Of a stretch of 64,000 nt of DNA, positions 17,262 through 25,069 are shown piece by piece. Location of the stretch: assembly GCA_008123405.1 (NCBI GenBank), contig VSSA01000012.1:1-64000 (forward strand), given 5' to 3'. Under the pieces are notes generated by a model. The model had not been told where the DNA came from and made no database searches. It saw nothing but the letters and a program-made list of their open reading frames with translations. The DNA is from Nocardioides sp. BGMRC 2183. Lineage in GTDB: Bacteria; Actinomycetota; Actinomycetes; Propionibacteriales; Nocardioidaceae. Every line of letters starts with the position of its first letter. Within the stretch, counting starts at the first letter, position 1. Both the position numbers and the translations under genes were made by a program.

Positions 17262-18271
17262 CCCGGCTCGACGACCCCGGGCCGGAGGTCACCTGCAGCG
17301 CGGGTCCCGACGACGCGCCGGAGGTGCTGACACCGCGCGAGGTGCCGCTCGGCGGTCCGCGGGCGATGCGGGTGCGTCGTACCTTGCCGCAGCGGGAGCG
17401 CTCGCTGATCGGCGCCTGGTGCTTCGTCGACCACTACGGCCCCGACCTGGTCGCCGAGTCGGGCGGGATGAGCGTTGCGCCGCACCCGCACACCGGGCTG
17501 CAGACGGTCAGCTGGCTGTTCACCGGCGAGATCACGCACCGCGACAGCGCCGGACACCACGCCCAGGTGCGTCCTGGCGAGGTGAACCTGATGACCGGCG
17601 GGCGCGGGATCAGCCACTCCGAGGTCTCCACTCCCGAGACCGAGGTGCTGCACGGTGCGCAGCTGTGGGTGGCGCTGCCCGACCACGCCCGGGACGCCGC
17701 GCCGGGGTTCCAGCACTATGCGCCGCCGGCGCTGACCGGCGATGGCTGGACGGCCCGGGTCTTCCTCGGCTCCCTGCTCGGCAGCACCTCACCCGTCGCC
17801 ACGCACACCCCGCTCCTCGGTGTGGAGCTTCTCCTGGAGCCGGGCGCGACGCTCGACCTCCCGGTCGAGACCACCTTCGAGCACGGCGTCCTGCTGGACC
17901 GCGGGGAGGTTCGGATCGACGACACCCGAGGTGCCGCCGGCGAGCTGGTCTACGTGCCCCCGGGCAGGCCCCGGCTGCGGCTGAGCACGCGGACGGTCGC
18001 CGACCCCGACGCGGAGGCGACCCGTCTGCTGCTGCTCGGGGGGACCCCGTTCGGAGAGTCGATCGTGATGTGGTGGAACTTCGTCGGCCGCAGTCACGAG
18101 GAGATCGTCGGGTTCCGGAAGGACTGGCAGGACCAGATCACCCGGGACGGTGCGGTCGTCTCCGACAGTCAAGAGGTCGCCGAGGGCCGGTTCGGCACAG
18201 TGATCGGGGACCACCTGCCACCGATCCCCGCGCCTGCCCTGCCGAACGCCCGGCTGCGGGAGCGTCGCTGA
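17258..18271 (+). CDS. Pirin family protein (bicupin)
   Basis: A 337-residue two-cupin pirin protein. The N-terminal cupin shows SLIGAWCFVDHYGPD, the metal-binding APHPHTGLQTVSWLF and GEVNLMTGGRGISHSE, so the usual His ligands are present. The C-terminal half includes LLLGGTPFGESIVMWWNFVGRS. Pirins have been assigned quercetinase-like or transcription-cofactor roles, which the sequence cannot decide. The GTG start overlaps the stop of the molybdoenzyme gene (GTGA), indicating coupling. An extra N-terminal stretch of about 30 residues before VPLGGPRAMRV is longer than usual. Confidence 0.87.
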   Translation: MTRLDDPGPEVTCSAGPDDAPEVLTPREVPLGGPRAMRVRRTLPQRERSLIGAWCFVDHYGPDLVAESGGMSVAPHPHTGLQTVSWLFTGEITHRDSAGHHAQVRPGEVNLMTGGRGISHSEVSTPETEVLHGAQLWVALPDHARDAAPGFQHYAPPALTGDGWTARVFLGSLLGSTSPVATHTPLLGVELLLEPGATLDLPVETTFEHGVLLDRGEVRIDDTRGAAGELVYVPPGRPRLRLSTRTVADPDAEATRLLLLGGTPFGESIVMWWNFVGRSHEEIVGFRKDWQDQITRDGAVVSDSQEVAEGRFGTVIGDHLPPIPAPALPNARLRERR

Positions 18272-18291
18272 CCCTGGGCCAGGATGGGACC

Positions 18292-18870
18292 ATGGGACCG
18301 ATCACCGGCGAGGACGGGCTGGCGCGCTGCCCCTGGGCCGCCGCCACCGCCCAACTCCGCGACTACCACGACCGGGAGTGGGGCGTCCGGGTGCACGGCG
18401 AGGCGGCCTACCTGGAGCGGATGACCCTCGAGGGGTTCCAGTCCGGGCTCTCCTGGGCGATCATCCTCGCCAAGCGTCCCGGGTTCCGCGCGGCGTTCGC
18501 CGGCTTCGACGCCGACCGGATCGCCGCGTACGACGAGGGCGATGTCGAGCGACTGCTCACCGACCCCGGCATCGTGCGCAACCGCCGCAAGATCGAGGCC
18601 ACCCTCACCAACGCCCGCGCCACCGTCGCGCTCCGTGAGGACGGCGGGTTGGAACAGCTGATCCTCGCGCACACCCCGGCGGACGAGCCACCGCCGGTCA
18701 CCGTCGCCGACTGGGCCGCCCGTACGACCGAGTCGGCTCTGCTTGCCAAGGAGCTCAAGCGTCGCGGGTTCGTCTTCGTCGGCCCGACCACGATGTATGC
18801 CCTGATGCAGGCGGTCGGGCTGGTCGACCCCCACCTGGCCGGCTGCCACCGGCGGGGGAGCTGCGGATGA
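18292..18870 (+). CDS. tag: DNA-3-methyladenine glycosylase I
   Basis: A base-excision repair enzyme that removes 3-methyladenine from alkylated DNA, 192 residues. The signature opening RCPWAAATAQLRDYHDREWGV carries the first zinc-ligand Cys and His, and the closing HLAGCHRRGSC carries the others. The middle has MTLEGFQSGLSWAIILAKR, NRRKIEATLTNA and the conserved FVFVGPTTMYALMQAVGLV. ATG 18292 is preceded by AGGATGGGACC, which can be read either as a weak ribosome-binding site or as a leaderless -10. The stop overlaps the cidA-like start (ATGA). Confidence 0.93.
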   Translation: MGPITGEDGLARCPWAAATAQLRDYHDREWGVRVHGEAAYLERMTLEGFQSGLSWAIILAKRPGFRAAFAGFDADRIAAYDEGDVERLLTDPGIVRNRRKIEATLTNARATVALREDGGLEQLILAHTPADEPPPVTVADWAARTTESALLAKELKRRGFVFVGPTTMYALMQAVGLVDPHLAGCHRRGSCG

Positions 18871-19253
18871 TTCGAGGGCTGACCTTCCTGATCGGGTTCC
18901 AGGTCCTCGGCGAGCTCGTGGTGCGGATCGTCGACGTACCCGTCCCGGGGGCGGTGGTGGGGATGCTGCTCTGCTTCGCCTGGCTGCGCCGTACCCGTGC
19001 CGGGGAGAGCGCGGCACTGGTCCGGGCGAGCACGGCCCTACTGCGCCACCTGCAGCTGCTCTTCGTGCCGGCCGGCGTGGGCATCGTCGCCTACCTGGCC
19101 ACGTTGCGGGCCGACGCGGTGCCGATCACCGCCTCGCTGCTCGGCTCCTGGCTCCTGGGCCTGGTCGCGGTCGCGTGGACCGCCGTCCTGCTGGAGCGTC
19201 TCTTCGGCGCACCCCGCGACGACCTCCCCGTCGCCGGGCAGGAGAGCGCGTGA
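18867..19253 (+). CDS. CidA/LrgA family holin-like membrane protein
   Basis: A 128-residue membrane protein with four hydrophobic segments and the family motif VPVPGAVVGMLLCF near residues 27-40, then LLFVPAGVGIVAYL. CidA/LrgA proteins modulate murein hydrolase activity and cell lysis, or small-molecule export (pyruvate in Bacillus). The gene overlaps tag upstream and the LrgB partner downstream by 4 nt each, so the two membrane proteins are made together. Confidence 0.85.
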   Translation: MIRGLTFLIGFQVLGELVVRIVDVPVPGAVVGMLLCFAWLRRTRAGESAALVRASTALLRHLQLLFVPAGVGIVAYLATLRADAVPITASLLGSWLLGLVAVAWTAVLLERLFGAPRDDLPVAGQESA

Positions 19254-19975
19254 ATCCCGTTGAGCACGTCTGGGACGCGGTGCTCGAGGTGGCGCGTTCG
19301 CCGCTCGGGCTGATCGCGATCACGCTTGGGGGCTATCAGCTCGGGCGTTGGCTGCAGGCCCGTACCGGTGGGCATGCGCTCGCCCAGCCGGTGCTGGTGG
19401 CGATCGCCGTGGTCGGCACCGCGATCACCCTGCTCGACGTCGACTACCCGCGCTATCTCGAGGCGTCCACCCTGATCTCGTTCTGGCTCGGGCCGGCCAC
19501 GGTGGCGTTGGCGGTGCCGCTGCACCGGCAGGCTGACCAGCTGAAGGGGTTCGTCCTGCCGCTGCTGGTGGCGGTGGGGATGGGCGCCGTGGTGTCGGTC
19601 GCCGGCGCCGTCCTGATCGCGCGGGCACTCGGGGCCGACGACGTGCTGCAGCGGACCCTGGCACCGAAGGCGGCCACCACGCCGGTCGCGATCGCGCTCG
19701 CCGACAGCCTGGGCGGCATCCCGCCGCTGGCAGCCGCCTTCGCGATCCTGATCGGGATCTTCGCGGCGCTGACGGCGCCGGCCGTGCTCACGCTGCTGCG
19801 GATCCGCGACCGCCGCGCCCGCGGACTCGCGGTCGGCGCGGTCTCGCACGGGATCGGGGCGTCCCGGATGCTCCGGGAGGACGAGACCGAGGGTGCCTTC
19901 GCCGGCCTGGGGATGGGTCTCTCCGCGCTGGCGATCAGCCTGGTGCTGCCGCTGCTGGCCCTCGTGCTCTGGTGA
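19250..19975 (+). CDS. LrgB/CidB family membrane protein
   Basis: The 241-residue partner of the preceding CidA-like protein. It has about seven membrane segments and the LrgB signatures FWLGPATVALAVPLHRQ, LAPKAATTPVAIALADSLGG and AVSHGIGASRML. GTG 19250 overlaps the upstream stop (GTGA) and gives the family N-terminus. The longer frame from 19175 is rejected because it lies inside cidA. The CidAB-like pair lies last in the unit that starts with the YdeP-type oxidoreductase. Confidence 0.88.
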   Translation: MNPVEHVWDAVLEVARSPLGLIAITLGGYQLGRWLQARTGGHALAQPVLVAIAVVGTAITLLDVDYPRYLEASTLISFWLGPATVALAVPLHRQADQLKGFVLPLLVAVGMGAVVSVAGAVLIARALGADDVLQRTLAPKAATTPVAIALADSLGGIPPLAAAFAILIGIFAALTAPAVLTLLRIRDRRARGLAVGAVSHGIGASRMLREDETEGAFAGLGMGLSALAISLVLPLLALVLW

Positions 19976-20011
19976 CGGTGCTCTGGTGACCCTGCTCTAG
20001 TGTCGGACCGC

Positions 20012-21424
20012 ATGACGCGTGTGCATGCCTTCGGTGACGACGCTCTCGGTGCGGACGACGCAGTCGGACTGGTACGGCGACTGCGGGCCCGCGAGGTCTC
20101 GGCCGCGGAGCTGACCGATGCGGCGATCGCTCGGATCGAGGCGGTCGACCCCGTGCTCGGGGCGATGGCGCACCCGGCGTACGACCAGGCGCGCAAGGAC
20201 GCGGTGGCACCGTCGGACGCCTACTTCGCGGGCGTGCCCGGTCTGGTCAAGGACAACTCCGACGTGGCCGGGTTGCCGACCCAGCACGGCACCGACGCCT
20301 TCCGTGCGACACCTGCGGCCGCGGACGGGGACTTCGCACAGCTGTACCGCTCGATCGGCCTCGGCATCCTCGGCAAGTCCCAGCTCTCGGAGTTCGGGTT
20401 CAGCGCCGTGGCCGAGCACCCACGGCTCGGGCCGGTCCGCAACCCGTGGAACCCCGAGCACAGTGCCGGCGCGTCTTCGTCGGGCTCGGGGGCGCTGGTC
20501 GCCGCTGGGGCGGTGCCGATCGCGCACGCCAACGACGGTGGCGGATCGATCCGGATCCCCGCGCACGCCAACGGACTGGTCGGTCTGAAGCCCAGTCGGG
20601 GACGGGTGCCGCAGGACCGGATGAACCGGGAGATGCCGGTCAAGATCGTCGCCGACGGTGTCCTCACCCGCAGCGTCCGGGACACCGCGGCGTTCCTGCG
20701 CGAGTCGGAGAAGCACCACCGCAACCTCCGGCTCCCGCCGGTCGGGGAGATCACGCACCCCGGGCCCAAGCGGCTCCGGGTCGCGGTGGTGACCAGCGCC
20801 GCCGGCCGCTCGGCGACCCCCGAGGTGCGCGAGCTGACCCTGGCCACCGCCCGGCGGCTGGAGGGGCTCGGGCACCGGGTCACCGAGGTCGACGCACCGG
20901 TGCCGGACTCCTTCGCCGACGACTTCCTGCTGTACTGGTCGTTCCTCTCCCTCTACCTGGTGCGTTCCGGTCGGTGGACCTTCGATCGCTCCTGGGACAG
21001 CAGCCGCTGCGACAACCTCACCCTCGGTCTGGCCCGGCACGCCCAGCGTCGACTGCACCGCCTGCCGCTGGCGATCGCGCGGCTCCAGGCATCCGGCGCG
21101 GTCAGTCGCCGCTTCTTCGCCTCCTACGACGTGGTGCTGACCCCGACCGTCGCGGCGTCGACCCCGCGGGTCGGCCACCTCGATCCGACCCAGGAGTACG
21201 ACGTGGTCCTGGAGCGGCTGCTCGACTGGGTCTGCTTCACCCCGCTGCAGAACGCCACCGGCGAACCGTCGCTCTCGCTGCCCCTGGCGACCTCGTCGGA
21301 CGGCCTGCCGCAGGGCATGTGCTTCAGCGGTGCGCGGGGGGCCGAGGCGATGCTGCTGGAGCTCGGTTACGAGCTCGAGGAGGCGTTCGGGTGGGCGCGG
21401 ATCCAGGACGCCGCCGGCACCTGA
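20012..21424 (+). CDS. Amidase signature family protein
   Basis: A 470-residue hydrolase of the amidase signature (AS) family, which cleaves linear amides by a Ser-cisSer-Lys triad. The lysine lies in VPGLVKDNSDVAG, and the glycine-serine core is SAGASSSGSGALVAAGAVPIAHANDGGGSIRIPA, with FGLVGLKPS-like NGLVGLKPSRGRV after it. Substrate cannot be predicted. ATG 20012 was chosen because TAGTGT (19998-20003) sits 8 nt upstream and would serve as -10 of a leaderless message. GTG 20000 in the same frame would lie within that box. It follows lrgB by 36 nt. Confidence 0.88.
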   Translation: MTRVHAFGDDALGADDAVGLVRRLRAREVSAAELTDAAIARIEAVDPVLGAMAHPAYDQARKDAVAPSDAYFAGVPGLVKDNSDVAGLPTQHGTDAFRATPAAADGDFAQLYRSIGLGILGKSQLSEFGFSAVAEHPRLGPVRNPWNPEHSAGASSSGSGALVAAGAVPIAHANDGGGSIRIPAHANGLVGLKPSRGRVPQDRMNREMPVKIVADGVLTRSVRDTAAFLRESEKHHRNLRLPPVGEITHPGPKRLRVAVVTSAAGRSATPEVRELTLATARRLEGLGHRVTEVDAPVPDSFADDFLLYWSFLSLYLVRSGRWTFDRSWDSSRCDNLTLGLARHAQRRLHRLPLAIARLQASGAVSRRFFASYDVVLTPTVAASTPRVGHLDPTQEYDVVLERLLDWVCFTPLQNATGEPSLSLPLATSSDGLPQGMCFSGARGAEAMLLELGYELEEAFGWARIQDAAGT

Positions 21425-21491
21425 GCGACCACGGCGAACGGCGACGACGTACGCCGTGGCGCCTCGATTTCTCACCCCACCGGAGCGCATG

Positions 21492-21497
21492 TATTGT
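21492..21497 (+). promoter_or_regulatory. -10 box (TATTGT) of tRNA-Thr/tRNA-Met
   Basis: TATTGT lies 11 nt before the mature 5' end of tRNA-Thr, with a weak TTTCTC 18 nt upstream as -35. The same box precedes tRNA-Tyr. Confidence 0.45.
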
Positions 21498-21508
21498 TCT
21501 GCGTCGTT

Positions 21509-21581
21509 GCCCCTTTAGCTCAGTCGGCAGAGCGTCTCCATGGTAAGGAGAAGGTCTACGGTTCGATTCCGTAAAGGGGCT
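21509..21581 (+). tRNA. tRNA-Thr (GGT)
   Basis: A 73-nt tRNA with acceptor GCCCCTT (21509-21515) pairing with AAGGGGC (21574-21580), discriminator T, anticodon loop ATGGTAA (anticodon GGT) and T-arm ACGGTTCGATTCCGT. CCA is not encoded. The tRNA-Thr, tRNA-Met, rpmG order is conserved in many actinobacteria. Confidence 0.96.
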
Positions 21582-21634
21582 CTGGGAGCCGGGGAGCCGG
21601 CCCACCACGTGTGGGCGGTGGCCCCGCACCCCAT

Positions 21635-21708
21635 GGCGGGGTAGCTCAGGTGGTTAGAGCACACGGCTCATAATCGTGGTGTCGCGGGTTCAAGTCCCGC
21701 CCCCGCTA
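21635..21708 (+). tRNA. tRNA-Met (CAT), elongator type
   Basis: A 74-nt tRNA with acceptor GGCGGGG (21635-21641) and CCCCGCT (21701-21707), giving a G-U pair at the first position, and discriminator A. The anticodon loop is CTCATAA (CAT). The anticodon stem lacks the three consecutive G-C pairs of initiator tRNA and there is no C1xA72 mismatch, so it is elongator tRNA-Met (tRNA-Ile2 is less likely from position). Confidence 0.93.
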
Positions 21709-21769
21709 CGCCAGTTGACGATGCAGTACCGATGTAGCACCCCCAGACTCAGCAGTAGAAGGACTTCCC

Positions 21770-21940
21770 GTGGCCAGCAAGAGCTCTGACGTTCGCCCCA
21801 AGATCACGCTCGCCTGCGTGGACTGCAAGGAGCGCAACTACATCACCAAGAAGAACCGCCGCAACGACCCTGACCGGTTGGAGTTGGCGAAGTTCTGCCC
21901 GCGGTGCCGCAAGCACACCGCGCACCGCGAGACCCGCTGA
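21770..21940 (+). CDS. rpmG: 50S ribosomal protein L33
   Basis: A 56-residue ribosomal protein L33 of the zinc-binding (C+) form. It opens [19 protein letters not shown] with a first CxxC, has [19 protein letters not shown], and a second CxxC in [14 protein letters not shown]. The GTG start has AGAAGGA upstream at proper spacing. It follows two tRNA genes and ends at a strong terminator. It is short but unmistakable. Confidence 0.96.
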   Translation: MASKSSDVRPKITLACVDCKERNYITKKNRRNDPDRLELAKFCPRCRKHTAHRETR

Positions 21941-21962
21941 TCCGGTCCCGCTGACGATCGTC

Positions 21963-22010
21963 CACGACGGTCCGGTCCTCCGTGAGGAGGTCGGGCCGTC
22001 GTGCGTTTTT
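21963..22010 (+). terminator. Rho-independent terminator after rpmG
   Basis: CACGACGG (21963-21970) pairs with CCGTCGTG (21996-22003). An inner CCTCC/GGAGG stem extends the hairpin, and TTTTT follows at 22006-22010. Confidence 0.85.
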
Positions 22011-22105
22011 CCGGCGTCGGGCTGCTTGCGTCATACGTTCTGCGGGCGGGGGCCCTCGAAACGGATGACGCAACGCGCAAGGTGCCGTCAGAGGATGTCG
22101 TGCCG

Positions 22106-23125
22106 TCAGAGGGTGCAGTCCGGAGCGCTCCACTCGCCGATCCCGCGCAGGTCGTAGCGGGCGACCTGCGGCACCACGGGTCGCCCGCCCTGACGGAAGT
22201 ACGGCGCGGACGTCGACTCGCTGACCACCCACAGGCGACGCCCGTCCACCGAGGCGCCCTCGGCCCCGGGCAGGAAGCCGTAGCGGCGGTCGCGTCGGCC
22301 CTGGAGGATGCCGCAGCGGGTGTTCGACCGGATGAACCAGACCCGTTCCCGTCCGCCGAGCTCCGCCCAGAAGGCGCCTTGGGTCAGTGGCGGTGCGAAC
22401 TGCCGGCCGACGGCGGTCTCCTCGGTGAGGTCGAGCAGACCCGGGGTCAGCAGGTCGTCGGGGGAGAACCAGTGCACCTGGGACGGGCCGCGCCGCCCGA
22501 AGCCGATCTGACCGAGCCGGCCGTCACCGTCCTGCACCAGGGCAGATCCCCACACCGGGAGCACGTTGTCCCACACCCGCAGGGTGTCCAGGGTCTGGGG
22601 CTCCAACAGCCAGAGCCGACGCTTCTCGGCCAGCCAGAGCCCGTGCTCGTCCAGCGCCAGCCCGCCGCCGTGGCGACACTCGACCTCGCGACGCTCCCCG
22701 ACCCGACCCGGGATCGGTCCCTGCTCGTCCAGTAGCCGGCCGGTCCGCAGCTCGACCCGCAGCACCCGACAGAAGAGCGACCCGAGCTGGCCCTCGTCGT
22801 ACCCGCTGATCCAGGCGGTGCCGTCGCGGACGACCAGCCCCTGCGGGACGAACGCCGGGCCGGAGGTCGGTGGGATCCAGGCACCGGCGCACAGTGCGTG
22901 GTCGTTGGGGCTGTCGGCCAGTGGCGGGTCGAGGTAGTGGGGGGCCCGGCCGGCGACATCGCGGAAGCGGATCGGGCCGCAGCCGGTGACGGCCTCGCCC
23001 TCCGGCAGATCGGGCCCCGGACCGTCGGTGCCGGCGGCTGTGCACGCGGTCAGCAGGAGGGCCGTCGCGAGGAGGACGGCCGCCAGTGAATGTGGCCGGC
23101 GAAACCCGCAACGGAGCGCGCGCAC
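22106..23125 (-). CDS. Hypothetical lipoprotein, beta-propeller-like
   Basis: A 339-residue exported lipoprotein of unknown function. A twin-arginine-like FRRPHSL precedes a hydrophobic stretch and lipobox LTAC (Cys28). The mature part has repeating WISGYDEG, LWLAEKRRLWLLEPQ, VWFIRSNTRCG and LWVVSEST segments about 40-60 residues apart, as in six- or seven-bladed propellers. No catalytic motif is evident. GTG 23125 was chosen because GGAGG lies 4 nt upstream. The longer frame to 23176 has no such site. It is divergent from hadA. Confidence 0.6.
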   Translation of the reverse strand: MRALRCGFRRPHSLAAVLLATALLLTACTAAGTDGPGPDLPEGEAVTGCGPIRFRDVAGRAPHYLDPPLADSPNDHALCAGAWIPPTSGPAFVPQGLVVRDGTAWISGYDEGQLGSLFCRVLRVELRTGRLLDEQGPIPGRVGERREVECRHGGGLALDEHGLWLAEKRRLWLLEPQTLDTLRVWDNVLPVWGSALVQDGDGRLGQIGFGRRGPSQVHWFSPDDLLTPGLLDLTEETAVGRQFAPPLTQGAFWAELGGRERVWFIRSNTRCGILQGRRDRRYGFLPGAEGASVDGRRLWVVSESTSAPYFRQGGRPVVPQVARYDLRGIGEWSAPDCTL

Positions 23126-23180
23126 AAGACCTCCGACCTCGAGAGTGGATGGAGGCCACATTAAGGCGCGGCCCACGCCC

Positions 23181-23186
23181 TAGGCT
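23181..23186 (+). promoter_or_regulatory. -10 box of a leaderless hadAB message
   Basis: TAGGCT lies 6 nt upstream of the hadA GTG and there is no ribosome-binding site, so transcription probably starts at or next to the start codon. Confidence 0.45.
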
Positions 23187-23192
23187 GACCTC

Positions 23193-23597
23193 GTGCCCAT
23201 CGACTCCACTCTCGTCGGGAAGTCCTTCCCCGCGACCACGCCGTACCAGGTCACCGCCGAGGCGGTTGCCGGGTTCGCAGGTGCGGTCGGGGCGGCCACC
23301 GGCGACGATGCCCCCGTCCCGCCGACTTTCCCGATCGTGGTCACCTTCGCCGCGATGCTCGACTTCCTCGACACCGAGCAGATCGAGCTCAGCCGGATCG
23401 TCCACGGCGACCAGAAGTTCCACTACGAGCGAGCCGTGCGCATCGGGGACGTCCTGACCGCCACCATGTCGGTGACCGGACTGCGACAGATCGGCGGCAA
23501 CGACATCATCGCGACCGCCAGCGAGATCACCGATGCCGACGGCGTGCTCGTCTGCACCACCAGCGCGACGCTGGTCCACCGGGGAGGCGCAGCATGA
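23193..23597 (+). CDS. hadA: MaoC-like dehydratase subunit A (HadA-like, FAS1-type N-terminal dehydratase domain)
   Basis: A 134-residue hotdog-fold protein that lacks the catalytic Asp-His pair and acts as the substrate-binding half of a (3R)-hydroxyacyl dehydratase. Visible features are VPPTFPIVVTFAAMLDFL and IVHGDQKFHYERAVRIGDVLTATMSV, typical of HadA. It overlaps hadB by 4 nt. In mycobacteria this pair works in FAS-II elongation of mycolic acids. Here, in a likely non-mycolate organism, the acyl substrate is uncertain. The rpmG-hadAB-tRNA-Trp-secE order matches that of mycobacteria and streptomycetes. Confidence 0.87.
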   Translation: MPIDSTLVGKSFPATTPYQVTAEAVAGFAGAVGAATGDDAPVPPTFPIVVTFAAMLDFLDTEQIELSRIVHGDQKFHYERAVRIGDVLTATMSVTGLRQIGGNDIIATASEITDADGVLVCTTSATLVHRGGAA

Positions 23598-23992
23598 ACA
23601 CCCTGACCGAAGGCGCCGAGCTTGCGCCGCAGACCTTCTCGGTGACCCGGGCCGACCTGGTCGCCTACGCGGCCGCCAGCGGAGACCACAACCCGATCCA
23701 CCAGGACGAGCAGATCGCCGTGGCGGTCGGGCTGCCCGGCGTGATCGCCCACGGCATGTTCACGATGGCGCTGGTGGGCAACGCGGTCGCCGCGTGGACC
23801 GACGGTGCCGAGGTGCTCGAGCTGGGCTGCAAGTTCACCCAGCCGGTCGTCGTACCGGCCGACGGAGCCGCGGAGGTCACGGTCGCGGGCACCGTGAAGT
23901 CGGTGAGTGAGGGCCGTGCGACCCTCGCGCTGATGGTCACCTGCGACGGCGCCAAGGTGCTCGGCGCACCGAAGGCCGTCGTCGGTGTCTGA
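23594..23992 (+). CDS. hadB: MaoC-like dehydratase subunit B (HadB-like)
   Basis: The catalytic partner of HadA, 132 residues. The hydratase-2 motif ASGDHNPIHQDEQIA carries catalytic Asp31 and His36, followed by GVIAHGMFTMALVG. With HadA it would form a heterodimeric (3R)-hydroxyacyl-thioester dehydratase. It overlaps hadA upstream and murB downstream (8 nt). There is no hadC, which mycobacteria have at this place. Confidence 0.9.
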   Translation: MNTLTEGAELAPQTFSVTRADLVAYAAASGDHNPIHQDEQIAVAVGLPGVIAHGMFTMALVGNAVAAWTDGAEVLELGCKFTQPVVVPADGAAEVTVAGTVKSVSEGRATLALMVTCDGAKVLGAPKAVVGV

Positions 23993-25055
23993 CCTGCAGA
24001 ATCAGCACGGGATCGAACGGCTCGCCGCGCACACGACTCTGCGGCTGGGCGGTCCGGTCGGCCGCTTCGTGCGCGCCGCGGCCCCGGCGGAGATCGTCGC
24101 GGCAGTGCGAGCCGAGGACGAAGCTGAGCAACCGGTGCTGGTCCTGGGCGGCGGCAGCAACCTGGTGGTCGCCGATGCGGGCTTCTCCGGCACCGTGGTT
24201 GCTCTCACGCCGCCCGCCGAACCGGTTCGGGTCGAGGCTGGCAGTCACCCGGGCCGCGTCCAGGTGACCGTCGCCGCCGGCGTGGAGTGGGACGCGCTGG
24301 TCGCCCAAGCGGTCGCCGAAGGGTGGGTGGGCATCGAGGCGCTCTCCGGGATACCGGGCACGGTCGGCGCCACCCCAGTGCAGAACGTCGGCGCCTATGG
24401 CCAGGAGGTCGCCCAGACGATCTCCGCGGTACGGGTCTGGGACCGCCGTGAGCGCCGCGAGCTCACCGTGGCCAACGACGCCTGCGGTTTCGGTTATCGC
24501 AGCTCCCGCTTCAAGGCCGAGCGGTACGACGACGCCGGCGGGCGCCACACAGTCCTCGCCGTGACCTTCACCTTCGCCCGCGGTACGACGTCCGCCCCGG
24601 TCGCCTACACCGAGCTGGCGCGCACCCTGGGCATCGAGCTCGGTGCCACCGCTCCGGCCGCGGAGGTCCGCGCCGCGGTGCTGGGCCTGCGCGCCGGCAA
24701 GGGGATGGTCCTCGACCCGGGCGACCACGACACCTGGAGCGCAGGGTCGTTCTTCACCAACCCGATCGTCGCGCCCGAGGCGCTTCCGGCGGGGGCGCCG
24801 TCGTACCCGCAACCGGACGGGACGGTCAAGACCAGTGCCGCCTGGCTGATCGACCGTGCCGGGTTCGCCAAGGGCTACCGCGTCGAGAGCGGCCGCGCCG
24901 GCCTCTCCACCAAGCACACGCTGGCGCTGACCAACCGGGGCGCAGCGAGCGCGGAGGACCTGCTCGCCCTGGCTCGGGAGATCCGGGACGGCGTGCGCGC
25001 CCGGTTCGGCATCACCCTGGTCAACGAACCGGTGCTCCTCGGCTGCCGGCTGTGA
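23985..25055 (+). CDS. murB: UDP-N-acetylmuramate dehydrogenase MurB
   Basis: The FAD enzyme that reduces UDP-N-acetylenolpyruvoylglucosamine to UDP-MurNAc in peptidoglycan synthesis, 356 residues. FAD-binding segments are HTTLRLGGPVGRFV and VLGGGSNLVVADAGF. GIEALSGIPGTVGATPVQNVGAYGQEV follows, and the catalytic region has GYRSSRFK and AGSFFTNPIV. The C-terminal AAWLIDRAGFAKGYRV and the Glu near INEPVLLG-like VNEPVLLGC complete the active site. The GTG start overlaps hadB, so it is cotranscribed with hadAB. Confidence 0.95.
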   Translation: MSDLQNQHGIERLAAHTTLRLGGPVGRFVRAAAPAEIVAAVRAEDEAEQPVLVLGGGSNLVVADAGFSGTVVALTPPAEPVRVEAGSHPGRVQVTVAAGVEWDALVAQAVAEGWVGIEALSGIPGTVGATPVQNVGAYGQEVAQTISAVRVWDRRERRELTVANDACGFGYRSSRFKAERYDDAGGRHTVLAVTFTFARGTTSAPVAYTELARTLGIELGATAPAAEVRAAVLGLRAGKGMVLDPGDHDTWSAGSFFTNPIVAPEALPAGAPSYPQPDGTVKTSAAWLIDRAGFAKGYRVESGRAGLSTKHTLALTNRGAASAEDLLALAREIRDGVRARFGITLVNEPVLLGCRL

Positions 25056-25069
25056 TCCGGGCTCCTGGG

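Noticed and set aside
22082-22112. Direct repeat of GTGCCGTCAGAGG at the 3' end of the lipoprotein gene
   Set aside because: A 13-bp duplication with 18-bp period that does not change the protein; likely slippage, of little interest.
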